Below are positions 33,909-42,719 of a stretch of 64,000 nt of DNA, piece after piece (position 1 is the first letter of the stretch; every line of letters starts with the position of its first letter). Source of the DNA: Atopobiaceae bacterium UBA1367 (lineage in GTDB: Bacteria; Actinomycetota; Coriobacteriia; Coriobacteriales; Atopobiaceae); NCBI GenBank assembly GCA_002305995.1, contig DBRN01000012.1, forward strand, positions 94,689 through 158,688, given 5' to 3'. Under the pieces are notes generated by a model. That model searched no databases. It was given only the letters and a program-made list of their open reading frames with translations, and was not told the DNA's origin. The position numbers were made by a program, and so were the translations under genes.

Positions 33909-34162
33909 CACCCCCTTGGACAACCATCTCTGCGATGGTTCCTCCTCGTATCTCAACTATAGCCCTTTGTTTCCAAGATGTTGCGAGAATCTGGGCATCC
34001 GAGAAACAGAGGCCACTCAGCGCACTTTGGCAGCCGTTCGCGCCTGAAAGGAAAAGTCGTGCAGCAGTTCCCCTTCCTGTGCTGCCGTCCACGGAGCGAT
34101 GACCCCCACACGCCATAGACTACAACGGATGGCTGCCAGTCTTCTTGTGTCTACCGCCGCCC

Positions 34163-34558
34163 GGAAAGCTTTTTCTTGACTTGTGAGAGCGGGATGCCGT
34201 TCTGGAAAGGAAAGCGGCGAGTTTTGAGTATCAGGCGGGTCGTCTGGAAAGGAAAAGGCGGAGTTGTGCATACGTGACCTTGGCTCTGGAAAGAAAAACC
34301 CTGACTTGTGCGTAACTCGTCCGTGCGCTGGAAAGCTTTTCCTTGACTTGTGACCCACACCACCGCGCACAACTTGGGCTTTTCCTTTCCGGCGGAGGAG
34401 CAGATCACGCACAACTTGGGCTTTTCCTTTCCAGGACCGGGCACTGTCTCGCACAACTCCTTGATTTTCTTTCCCACATCAGGTGACTTGGGTCACAACT
34501 CCCCAATTATCTTTCCGGCCCATGTCCGAAACTCTCACAAGTCAGGAGAAACCTTTCC
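34163..34558. repeat. Array B: second mirror-symmetric 42-bp periodic array (5 forward + 5 reverse units)
   Basis: GGAAAG units at 34163, 34204, 34246, 34288 and 34330 face CTTTCC units at 34385, 34427, 34469, 34511 and 34553. Steps are 42 bp except the first (41). The last forward to first reverse distance is 55 bp, exactly as in array A, and the centre is 34360. A degenerate unit-like piece lies at 34045. Units are more diverged than in A; the best conserved parts are GGAAAG, the A/T block and (A/C)A(C/G)TTGTG. 34559-34818 and 33909-34162 hold no gene I can support. Confidence 0.88.
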
Positions 34559-34818
34559 GGGCCGTGCCTCAACCTCGCGAGGACCCTCATCCTCCATGAC
34601 GTGTGGTGTCGGCGGCATGCCATGGTGCGCGAGACTTCCGCTGCCCCATGCAAGCAGGGCAGAAGGGCGGTGCCTGACGCGTCCTTGGAGAGGGGCGTGG
34701 ACGCAGATGGATATCGTCGGGCGAAGGGGCGAGGCACGGAGGGCGGATCGCACGCGCGTGCCATCCGCCCCCGGTCGAGTTCTGATGTCGCCGCCCTATG
34801 GATCAGCGTCCCGACGGC

Positions 34819-35934
34819 CTAGACCAGCGTCCTGACGTCCACGTAGTCGCAGCCCTCGTAGCTGTCGGCGAGGTTCTTGCACGTGAGCTTGCCATCGTAG
34901 CAGTTGACACCGGAGGCGATGACGTCGCTGCCGGCGACGGCGGCCTCAAGGCCCTTGTTGGCTATCTCGAGGCCATAGCGCAGCGTGGCGTTGGTGAGCG
35001 CGATGGTGGAGGTGCGTGCGACGGCACCCGGCATGTTGCCCACGCAGTAGTGGACGACGCCACCTTCGACGTAGACGGGCTCGTCGTGCGTGGTGACGTG
35101 CGAGCTCTCGCCGCAGCCGCCCTGGTCGATGGCGACGTCGACGAAGACCGCACCCGGCTTCATCTTGGGCAGGTAGGTCCGCTTGAAGAGCTTGGGGGTG
35201 GACCCGCCGGGGATGAGGACCGCACCGATCACCAGGTCGGCGTCCATGACGGCGCGCTCGATGTTGGCGTCGTTGGACATGAGCGTCTGCAGCTGCGAGC
35301 CGAAGAGGTCATCGAGCTGCTCGAGGCGACGCAGGCTGATGTCGAGCACGGTGACGTTGGCCCCCATGCCCACGGCAATCTTGCAGGCGTTTGCGCCCAC
35401 GGTGCCGCCACCGAGCACGACGACGTTGGCCTTCGGCGTGCCGGGGACGCCTGCGAGCAGCACGCCGCGCCCGCCGTAGGTCTTTTCGAGGTACTTCGCG
35501 CCCTCCTGCACGGCCAGGCGGCCGGCGATCTGGCTCATGGGGGCCAGCAGCGGGAGGCTGCCGTCGGTCTCCTGCAGGGTCTCGTAGGCCACGGCCTTGA
35601 CCTTGCCGTCGAGCAGGGCGTCCATCTGCTGCCTGTCGGCGGCGAGATGCAGGTAGGTGTACAGGACGAGGCCCTCACGAAAGAGCGGGTACTCCTTGGG
35701 GAGCGGCTCCTTGACCTTGACCATCATGTCCACGAGCTGCCAGATCTCCGATGGGTCCTCGAGCAGGCTCGCACCGGCCGCCACGTACTCCTCGTCGAGG
35801 AAGCCAGAGCCCTCGCCTGCGCCCATCTCGACGTAGACGTGGTGGCCGGCGGCCACGTAGCTCCTCACGTTGTCAGGCGTGAGTCCCACCCGAAACTCGT
35901 TGTTCTTGATCTCCTTCACGCAGCCGATCTTCAT
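34819..35934 (-). CDS. ald: Alanine dehydrogenase
   Basis: NAD-dependent interconversion of alanine and pyruvate, linking amino-acid use to central metabolism. The 371 residues are the family length. It begins MKIGCVKEIKNNEFRVGLTP, with substrate-site strings KVKEPLPKEYPLFREG and TYLHLAADR, the Rossmann motif VVVLGGGTVGANACKIA near residue 170, and DVAIDQGGCGE. The start at 35934 matches the conserved N-terminus; an upstream extension is not conserved-looking. Monocistronic, convergent with the liv side across array B. Confidence 0.96.
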   Translation of the reverse strand: MKIGCVKEIKNNEFRVGLTPDNVRSYVAAGHHVYVEMGAGEGSGFLDEEYVAAGASLLEDPSEIWQLVDMMVKVKEPLPKEYPLFREGLVLYTYLHLAADRQQMDALLDGKVKAVAYETLQETDGSLPLLAPMSQIAGRLAVQEGAKYLEKTYGGRGVLLAGVPGTPKANVVVLGGGTVGANACKIAVGMGANVTVLDISLRRLEQLDDLFGSQLQTLMSNDANIERAVMDADLVIGAVLIPGGSTPKLFKRTYLPKMKPGAVFVDVAIDQGGCGESSHVTTHDEPVYVEGGVVHYCVGNMPGAVARTSTIALTNATLRYGLEIANKGLEAAVAGSDVIASGVNCYDGKLTCKNLADSYEGCDYVDVRTLV

Positions 35935-36165
35935 GGGACGCTCCAATCCTCGCACGGTCGTGCCAGCAACGAAGGTATGGTATCCGAGGGCTGTTTCGTG
36001 CGTGTGTCGCATGTCGCCCGTCACCCGGGTGGTGCTGCTGGATGATGCCCAGGTCCTCGGCGATCACCGGAGGTCGCCCGTCACGCGGGCGGGCGGCGCC
36101 GACGGGACCGCCATCCCCGTGGGCCGCGGCCTCCCCATATCGAGACGATCGGGCGGACGAGTCCG

Positions 36166-36555
36166 TTAGATGCGCTCCGAGCGCTCCACGTACACATGTG
36201 CGTAGTTGTCGTCGGAGATGTAGGGGGCCGGCTCGCCCTCCCAGATGACGGCACCGTCGACGATGAGCTTCTCGAGACCGTCGATCATGCCGCAGACGAC
36301 AGAGATCGAGGGGCGCGAGCCGTGCGGGTACTCGGAGGTGAAGGTGGCCGTGCAGATGCGACGGATCGTGGGCTGCTCGTGGGCGCCGGTGTGGATGATG
36401 GGGATCAGGTCGATACCGGTCTCGAAGCGGCCCTCTATCTCCTCGTCCTCCTCGACGAAGGTCATGAGCTGGGCGTGGGCGTACTCCTGATGGGGGTCGT
36501 AGATGGTGTCGAACGAGTCGACGAGGCCGTCGTTGTAGATGAGCAGAACGCGCAT
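36166..36555 (-). CDS. Conserved-looking hypothetical protein
   Basis: 129 residues, acidic and globular-looking (MRVLLIYNDGLVDSFDTIYD at the start, WEGEPAPYISDDNYAHVYVE near the end). No motif or membrane segment recognised. The minus-strand start has GAAAGGGAG 7 bp upstream. It is followed downstream by ald in the same direction after about 230 bp; 36556-36805 upstream holds nothing I recognise. Confidence 0.65.
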   Translation of the reverse strand: MRVLLIYNDGLVDSFDTIYDPHQEYAHAQLMTFVEEDEEIEGRFETGIDLIPIIHTGAHEQPTIRRICTATFTSEYPHGSRPSISVVCGMIDGLEKLIVDGAVIWEGEPAPYISDDNYAHVYVERSERI

Positions 36556-36805
36556 GATGGCTCCCTTTCGCTAGTGGTCAGGATCATCGGGCCCCAGATG
36601 CGGACGCGGCCCGATGACCCAACTGTGACACTCCAGAGGCCTTCTGTGACCCACGAGCCGCAATTGCCGGCCCGAAAATCGGCGAACAGCAGCCTGACGG
36701 TGATCCCTAACGTTTACCTGCGAATACGATGATGCCCAGCTGACGTGTCCCGACGGCGTGCGGCCCGGGCGGACATGAGTCGAGCCCTGCTGCCACCCTG
36801 GCCCG

Positions 36806-37768
36806 TCACAGCATGTTGCGCAGGACGAGCTCGGCCTGCACGGTGCGCAGCATGAGAAACACGTCATCGAGGCCCAGGTGACGCTCCTTCTCGTCTGGCC
36901 TGAGCGTGCCACGCCGACGGGCCCAGTTCTCGAGCGTGTTGGGAAACGACTCCCGGGGCAGCGACCTCCCGTCGACGTCGATACGGCGGCAGATGTCGCG
37001 CGAGTCGACTATGGTGACCTTGCCGGCCTTGCGCGCCTCGGCATAGCCGTCGAGGTGAAGCATGAGCCACGAGTCCTCGAAGGCGGCGTTGTGGGCCATG
37101 TACGGGAGCTTGGTGAGCGCCTTGAGCAAGGCCCTCTGCACGCGCCTGTCCTCGCGGAACGGGGTCTTGCCCTCGAGGTCCTGCCACGTTATGCGGTGGA
37201 TGTCGGAGAGCGGCACGCCGGCCTCGCGGTAGAGCTCGGGAATGCCAAAGTAGGCGGCGTGTCCCTCGTGGGGGATCGCGTCGGCGGTCAGCTCCATGAA
37301 GGCGAGGCCGAGGTTGATCACGTAGCCGCGGTCTGGGTTTCGGTCGGTCGTCTCGATGTCGAATCCCATGACGGCACCTTTGAACGGCGCCTCCGCCATG
37401 GCGATGCCCAGGTCGCGGACGCCCGCGCCTGCGACCCGCGCCACCCGGGCGTCGCGTCGCCGCTGCAGCTTCGCCACGGCATGGACGAGGTCCTTGTCCG
37501 GCAGCTTGCGCTGCAGGTTGGTGCCCGCGACGTCGCGCAGGCGGCTCGCCCCAAAGGCGTCGCAGATCGAACGGTTGCGGTCGGCGAGGGTGCGCACCAG
37601 GTCGAAGGAGAAGGGCTCCTTCTTCGCGGGCGCCTCGAACCAGGCCTCCATCAGCAGGCCGATGGCCTCCTCGTTCCTGCGCCGTTCTTCGGTGAGGGTG
37701 ACGTCGTCGGAGAAGAATCCCGGGAGGGAGAATGCGTTGGCGAGCTCTATCGCCTCTGTGAGAACCAT
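36806..37768 (-). CDS. DEDD-type 3'-5' exonuclease domain protein
   Basis: 320 residues. About 100 N-terminal residues are of unknown fold. An exonuclease domain follows, with the first acidic motif GFDIETTDRNPDRGYVINLG, a second around HNAAFEDSWLMLHL, and a third HLGLDDVF, fitting the RNase T/DnaQ-like superfamily. It likely degrades RNA or DNA ends; the substrate is unknown. The start at 37768 is chosen because the longer frame (to 37969) is Arg/Pro-rich and overlaps the galK promoter region. Divergent from galK. Confidence 0.75.
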   Translation of the reverse strand: MVLTEAIELANAFSLPGFFSDDVTLTEERRRNEEAIGLLMEAWFEAPAKKEPFSFDLVRTLADRNRSICDAFGASRLRDVAGTNLQRKLPDKDLVHAVAKLQRRRDARVARVAGAGVRDLGIAMAEAPFKGAVMGFDIETTDRNPDRGYVINLGLAFMELTADAIPHEGHAAYFGIPELYREAGVPLSDIHRITWQDLEGKTPFREDRRVQRALLKALTKLPYMAHNAAFEDSWLMLHLDGYAEARKAGKVTIVDSRDICRRIDVDGRSLPRESFPNTLENWARRRGTLRPDEKERHLGLDDVFLMLRTVQAELVLRNML

Positions 37769-37986
37769 GTGCCTGCCTTTTCGTGCAGTGTGATGACGCA
37801 AGAGCCTAGCACATCGGGCGGGCGAGGTGTGCCGGGGCGCCCCTGCGACCATGTCCCTGCCCCGCATCTCGCGCACGGTCGCCGCAGGGTCCGGACACCT
37901 CGCGCGTCGGCGCGATATCATGGGGCATGCATGGTACCTGACGGATGATGGCGTGCCGCTCGGCGGCACGGAATGGGCTGGTGGAT

Positions 37987-39174
37987 ATGGGCGTCTCCCG
38001 CACAGAGCTGCAACGCGTCTTCTCCGAGCGCTTCGGGCACGGGCCGGAGCTGCTCGTGGTCTCTCCCGGCAGGACGGAGATCGCAGGAAACCACACCGAC
38101 CACGAGGGCGGGCACGTCATCGCCGCCGCGATCGACCGCGCCGTGACGGGGCTCGCCCGCGCCACCACCGGGGATGAGATGCGCCTGGTCTCGCTCGGCT
38201 TCGGCGAGCTGGCCATCCGCCTCGACGACCTTGCCCCCCGCGAGGGCGAGCGTGGCACGACCGCCGCGCTCGTGCGGGGCATGGCCGCACAGTTTGCCGA
38301 GCGCGGGTTCTCCCCGGAGGGCTTCGACCTGGCGTGTGCGAGCGAGGTGCTCGGTGGGTCCGGCCTCTCCAGCTCCGCCGCCTTCGAGCTGGGCCTCGCC
38401 CAGGCGATGAACGCCTTCTGGGCCGATGGGTCCGTTGCCGCGGACGACCTCGCCCTCATGGCCCAGCGCACCGAGCGCGTCTGGTTTGGCAAGCCCTGCG
38501 GCCTGATGGATCAGGCGGCCGTGGCCCTCGGCGGCATCCAGCACATGGACTTCTCCGACCCGTCGGTGCTGGTCGCCCACGACGTCGCCTTCGACTTCGA
38601 CGAGGCGGGCCATGCCATCTGCATCATTGCCGTGGGCGCCGACCACGCGGCGAACATCGACGACTACGCCGCCGTGCCGGCTGAGATGCAGGCCGTCGCG
38701 CGCGAGCTGGGGAGAGGCGTCCTCTCGGAGGTGGACGAGGCGGACGTCATCGCGGCACTGCCGCAGCTGCGCGCCACGCTCGGGGATCGTGCGGCCCTGC
38801 GCGCCCTGCACTACTTCCGCGAGGAGCGCCTGGTGGCAGGGCGCGTGGCGGCCCTGCGCGCCGGCGACGTCGGCCGCTTCCTTGCCCTCACGCGCCTCTC
38901 GGGCGCCAGCTCTGCGATGTACCTGCAGAACGTGAGCGTGGGAGGCGCGCGGGAGCAGCCCTCGATGCTGGCGCTCGCCCTGGCCGAGGAGCTGCTCGGC
39001 GACGAGGGGGCCGCGCGCGTGCACGGCGGGGGCTTTGGCGGCACCATCCAGGCATTCGTCCCGCGTGGCAGGGTCGAGGGGTTCTCGCAGGCCATGGACG
39101 CCGTCTTTGGCGAGGGGGCCTGTGGCAGGTACGCAGTCGATCATGAGGGAGCCAGGTTCGCATGGCTGAGGTAG
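37987..39174 (+). CDS. galK: Galactokinase
   Basis: ATP-dependent phosphorylation of galactose, first step of the Leloir pathway. The 395 residues have the GHMP-kinase galactose signature GRTEIAGNHTDHEGGHV near residue 28, the ATP loop VLGGSGLSSSAAFE near residue 118, and VHGGGFGGTIQAF near the C-terminus. The start is uncertain: ATG 37987 gives the expected N-terminus, while ATG 37945 is in frame upstream; neither has a strong ribosome site. It overlaps galT by 13 bp. Confidence 0.94.
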   Translation: MGVSRTELQRVFSERFGHGPELLVVSPGRTEIAGNHTDHEGGHVIAAAIDRAVTGLARATTGDEMRLVSLGFGELAIRLDDLAPREGERGTTAALVRGMAAQFAERGFSPEGFDLACASEVLGGSGLSSSAAFELGLAQAMNAFWADGSVAADDLALMAQRTERVWFGKPCGLMDQAAVALGGIQHMDFSDPSVLVAHDVAFDFDEAGHAICIIAVGADHAANIDDYAAVPAEMQAVARELGRGVLSEVDEADVIAALPQLRATLGDRAALRALHYFREERLVAGRVAALRAGDVGRFLALTRLSGASSAMYLQNVSVGGAREQPSMLALALAEELLGDEGAARVHGGGFGGTIQAFVPRGRVEGFSQAMDAVFGEGACGRYAVDHEGARFAWLR

Positions 39175-40580
39175 GAACCTTCGCGCGCGCCGCCTCGCGC
39201 GTGGTGGAGCATGCGATCGCCTCGGGTGTCATCGCCGAGACCGATCGCAGCTGGGCGTACGGACGCATCCTCGAATGCTGTGGCCGCTTCGGCCCGGCGC
39301 CCCAGGCGGTGGCCCTGTCCGAGGGGTACGACTTCGAGGCCGACCTCGCGGTGCTTGCCGACGCCGGCGTGGAGGCCGGTCAGGCGGAGGACTCGTCGAC
39401 GGGCAGGGATCGCCTGTCGATGCGCGTCATGGGAGCCATCATGCCCCGCCCGTCGGAGGTGGAGGCGCGCTTTGGGGCCCTTGCGCGGGGAGGCGGTCCC
39501 AAGGCGGCGACCAGCTGGTTCTACCGTCTTTGCTGCGCCGTGGGCTACGTGCGCGAGTCTGCCATCGCGCGCAACGTCGCATGGACGGTGGACACGCGAT
39601 GGGGCGGGCTCGAGATCACCATCAACAAGTCAAAGCCCGAGAAGGACCCGCGTGACATCGCGGCCGCGGGCGTGGCGCCGACGGGGGAGGCCTACCCCCC
39701 ATGCCAGCTGTGCGTGGAGAACGAGGGATACCCGGGTCGTCCGGCCGCCGATCCGCATGGCACCCATCCCGCCCGCCAGAACCTGCGCATCGTGCCCATC
39801 GAGCTGGGAGGGGAGCGCTGGGGCTTCCAGTACAGCCCGTACGCCTACTTCGAGGAGCACTGCATCGCCATGAGTGCCGTGCATCGGCCCATGCACGTGG
39901 ACCGTGCCGCCATCGGCTGCCTGCTCGACTTCGTGGACCTGTTCCCGCACTACTTCGTGGGCTCCAACGCCGACCTGCCCATCGTGGGAGGGTCGATCCT
40001 GTCGCACGATCACTTTCAGGGCGGGCTGCATGAGTTCCCCATGACCCGCGCCATGGTGACGCAGCCTGTGCGGCTGGCTCCCTTCCTGGGGGTGGAGGCG
40101 GGCGTGCTCGCATGGCCGCTCACCGTGATCCGCCTTGCCTGCGACGATCGCGACGTGCTGCTCGAGGCCGCGGTGTACGTGCTCGACGCGTGGCGCGCGT
40201 GGAGCGACCCTGCGGTCGGCGTCCTCGCGGCGACGGAGGATGGCGAGCTGCACAACACGGTGACCCCCATCTGCCGCATGCGCGATGGGACCTATGAGCT
40301 CGACCTGGCCCTGCGCTGCAACGTGACGAGCGACGAGCATCCCCTGGGCGTCTTTCACCCGCATGAGGACAAGTGGCACGTCAAGAAGGAGAACATCGGG
40401 CTCATCGAGGTCATGGGCCTGGCGATCCTCCCACCGCGCCTCGAGGAGGCGTTGGAGACGGGATCTCTCACCCGCGACGAGATCGGTCGCGTGTTCGCGG
40501 CCGTGCTGGAGGATGCCGGCGTCTTCAAGTGGGACGAGGAGGGTCGTGCCGCGCTTGACAGGTTTCTGGGGAGCCTGTGA
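39162..40580 (+). CDS. galT: UDP-glucose-hexose-1-phosphate uridylyltransferase, type 2
   Basis: Exchanges UMP between UDP-glucose and galactose-1-phosphate. The 472 residues and the strings WFYRLCCAVGYVRESAIARNV, CQLCVENEGYPGR, SILSHDHFQGG and HPHEDKWHVKKENIGLIEVMG mark the Firmicutes-type (GalT2) family, which lacks the classical HPHPHGQ of E. coli GalT. It is translated from an ATG inside the end of galK. galE is not in this window. Confidence 0.95.
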   Translation: MAEVGTFARAASRVVEHAIASGVIAETDRSWAYGRILECCGRFGPAPQAVALSEGYDFEADLAVLADAGVEAGQAEDSSTGRDRLSMRVMGAIMPRPSEVEARFGALARGGGPKAATSWFYRLCCAVGYVRESAIARNVAWTVDTRWGGLEITINKSKPEKDPRDIAAAGVAPTGEAYPPCQLCVENEGYPGRPAADPHGTHPARQNLRIVPIELGGERWGFQYSPYAYFEEHCIAMSAVHRPMHVDRAAIGCLLDFVDLFPHYFVGSNADLPIVGGSILSHDHFQGGLHEFPMTRAMVTQPVRLAPFLGVEAGVLAWPLTVIRLACDDRDVLLEAAVYVLDAWRAWSDPAVGVLAATEDGELHNTVTPICRMRDGTYELDLALRCNVTSDEHPLGVFHPHEDKWHVKKENIGLIEVMGLAILPPRLEEALETGSLTRDEIGRVFAAVLEDAGVFKWDEEGRAALDRFLGSL

Positions 40581-40660
40581 GCCGCAGCCGACCAAGCCCT
40601 CCTTGTCTTGTCGGGCGCACTCGTGGTATCGTCCGCTCGACACCGACGAACGAAGGGGCG

Positions 40661-40930
40661 ATGGCCGTGGGCAACGACTGGAACTCGTTCATGCAAAGCA
40701 AGCGGATGAGGGTCCTCCTGTACGGGCTGTGCACCGTCTTCTGCGGATACTACTCCCTGGGCGCGGTGATGGACCTCGTGTCTCCCGGCGACTCCGCCAG
40801 GATGCTCGCCGAGTCGATGGGGCAGCTGGGGTATGTCGTGATGACGGTGCTCCGCCTCCTGGCGTGCCTCTGGGCGGCGATCGCCTTTGCGCGCCTGGCG
40901 CTCGCGGCCGCCAGGGAGGATGACGAGTAG
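40661..40930 (+). CDS. Small membrane protein of unknown function
   Basis: 89 residues with two hydrophobic segments (about 18-40, VLLYGLCTVFCGYYSLGAVM, and about 58-82, VVMTVLRLLACLWAAIAFAR). ATG 40661 follows GAAGGGG. It is 80 bp after galT. No family recognised. Confidence 0.65.
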   Translation: MAVGNDWNSFMQSKRMRVLLYGLCTVFCGYYSLGAVMDLVSPGDSARMLAESMGQLGYVVMTVLRLLACLWAAIAFARLALAAAREDDE

Positions 40931-41096
40931 CGTCCGCAGGCGTGTGCGTTCACCGTTCTTTTTCTGTGTGGGTGGCACGTTGCCTCCCGGGAGGCTCCTT
41001 GGCGTAGAATTGCACCAAGGGTCCCCCGGGTGACGGCATCGTGTGCGTCGCGGGCCTCGGCTGACCGCAAGACCAACGTGAACGAAAGGCTTCCCC

Positions 41097-41942
41097 ATGG
41101 CTGTTCGCATCATCACCGACTCCGGTTCGGACATTCTGCCGGGAGAGATGGAGGGGCTCGTCGTCCTTCCCCTGACCATCGCGTTCGGCAACGACGTCTA
41201 TCACGATGGCGTCGACCTCTCGCACGAGCGCTTCTTCGAGCTGCTGACGGAAAGCACCGAGAACCCCACCACCGGGCAGGTCCCGCCCTTCCGCTACAGC
41301 CAGGCATTCGACGAGATCGTGAACGCGGGCGACGAGGCGGTGGTCATCACCCTCTCATCGGGGGTCTCCGGCACGTGGGAGAGCGCCTGCACGGCAGCCG
41401 CCGAGCACCCGGACAAGATCCACGTCGTCGACAGCCAGCACGTGAGCGTGGGCATACGCCTGCTGGTTGAGATGGCGCTCGACAGGGCGGCACGGGGTGC
41501 CACGGCAGATGAGATCGTGACCGAGCTCGAGGCCAGCAAGGGCAAGATCCGCTTCCTCGCCCTGCTCGACACGCTCGAGTACCTGCGCCGTGGCGGTCGC
41601 ATCTCGAACGTGAGCGCGGCCCTTGGCTCGATCCTCGCCATCAAGCCGGTGATCACGTGCACCGACGGCAAGGTCGTGGTGATGGAGAAGCCCCGCGGCC
41701 TCAAGAACGGGCGCGGCATCGTCGCCGACCTCATCCGCAAGGATGGTGGCTTCGACTTCACGAGGCCGCTCTGCATCGGCTATACGGGCCTGACCGACAA
41801 GCCGGTGCGCAGCTTCCTGGAGAGCTGCACGGACCTCTGGGAGGGCAAGGGCGAGGTGCCCGTCTCGTCGATCGGCGCCACCATCGGCACGCACGCCGGT
41901 CCCGGTGGCTTCCTGCTCGCCTACTTCGGCAACGAGGCATAG
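41097..41942 (+). CDS. DegV family fatty-acid-binding protein
   Basis: DegV/FakB proteins hold a fatty acid and present it to the kinase FakA for entry into phospholipid synthesis. The 281 residues begin MAVRIITDSGSDI, with SSGVSGTWESA (lipid carboxylate contact), LDTLEYLRRGGRISN, KPVIT and SSIGATIGTHAGPGG, all typical. A TAGAAT -10-like box lies upstream near 41004. The fakA partner is not in the window. Confidence 0.92.
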   Translation: MAVRIITDSGSDILPGEMEGLVVLPLTIAFGNDVYHDGVDLSHERFFELLTESTENPTTGQVPPFRYSQAFDEIVNAGDEAVVITLSSGVSGTWESACTAAAEHPDKIHVVDSQHVSVGIRLLVEMALDRAARGATADEIVTELEASKGKIRFLALLDTLEYLRRGGRISNVSAALGSILAIKPVITCTDGKVVVMEKPRGLKNGRGIVADLIRKDGGFDFTRPLCIGYTGLTDKPVRSFLESCTDLWEGKGEVPVSSIGATIGTHAGPGGFLLAYFGNEA

Positions 41943-42074
41943 CGACTCGGCAACGTACGGCCCATGGGCGTCAGAGGGTGGTGGGATACCTGCCTGCAGG
42001 GGTTCCACCACCTCGTGCGTCATGGACAGGCCTGTGGGGAACGGTCCTGGAACGTCAGTGGCGGGAATTGCGAC

Positions 42075-42614
42075 ATGAGGATGTTCATAGCTGCCGAGCT
42101 GCCGGAAGCGATACGGGAGGCGCTGAGCGAGACCTCCGCGCTCCTGCGCGGCCTGGTGCGCGGGCGCTACGTGGCTCCCGACAGCTTTCACGTGACCCTC
42201 GCATTCCTGGGCGATGTCCCGGTCGCTCGGATGGACGAGGCCATGGCCGCCGTGGAGGGTGCCTGCGAGGGCCAGCCGCCCATCGCGGTCGCCCTCGGGC
42301 CCCTCGGTTCGTTCGGGAGGTCCCACAGGGCCACGCTGTGGCAGGGATTCTCGCTCGGCGTGGACGAGCTGGCAGGGCTTGCGGGAGACATACGCGAGGG
42401 CCTGGCAGCCGTCGGGCTGCCCTATGACGGCAGCCTGTTTGTCCCCCATGTCACGCTCATGCGTGCGGCCGACCTCTCGGGCGGCACGCTTCCTGCGGCT
42501 ACAGAGGAGAAGGGCGTGATCGAGGTGGTGACGCTCTTCGAGTCGGACCTGTCGGGCGACAGGCCGCGCTACGAGCCGCTGCATCGCGTGCCGCTCGCGG
42601 CATATGGGGCCTAA
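42075..42614 (+). CDS. thpR: RNA 2',3'-cyclic phosphodiesterase (LigT/ThpR family)
   Basis: 2H phosphoesterase of 179 residues with the two HxTx motifs HVTLAFLG (near residue 38) and HVTLMR (near residue 126), and the RMFIAAELP start usual for the family. It opens 2',3'-cyclic phosphates in RNA; the physiological substrate is uncertain. ATG 42075 gives the conserved start; the longer frame upstream is not family-like. Confidence 0.9.
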   Translation: MRMFIAAELPEAIREALSETSALLRGLVRGRYVAPDSFHVTLAFLGDVPVARMDEAMAAVEGACEGQPPIAVALGPLGSFGRSHRATLWQGFSLGVDELAGLAGDIREGLAAVGLPYDGSLFVPHVTLMRAADLSGGTLPAATEEKGVIEVVTLFESDLSGDRPRYEPLHRVPLAAYGA

Positions 42615-42616
42615 GT

Positions 42617-42635
42617 CCCCTGCGCGCCGCAGGGG
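42617..42635. terminator. Bidirectional hairpin between thpR and the esterase gene
   Basis: CCCCTGC (42617-42623) with GCAGGGG (42629-42635), 7 bp and a 5-nt loop, between convergent genes. Confidence 0.5.
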
Positions 42636-42719
42636 AGGGGATGCGACAGGGTCTCGGGCGCTTCGTGCGCGCCTTGGAGGCGCCGCTGCCCTCGCCGCGC
42701 TGATGGCGCCGCTGCGCCG

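Noticed and set aside
34017..34835. Repeat-protein frames across array B
   Set aside because: Same reason as for array A: multiple frames and strands, no starts with ribosome sites.
36166..36732. 178-residue plus-strand frame opposite the 129-residue gene
   Set aside because: No ribosome site; the minus-strand frame has a good one and a more protein-like composition.
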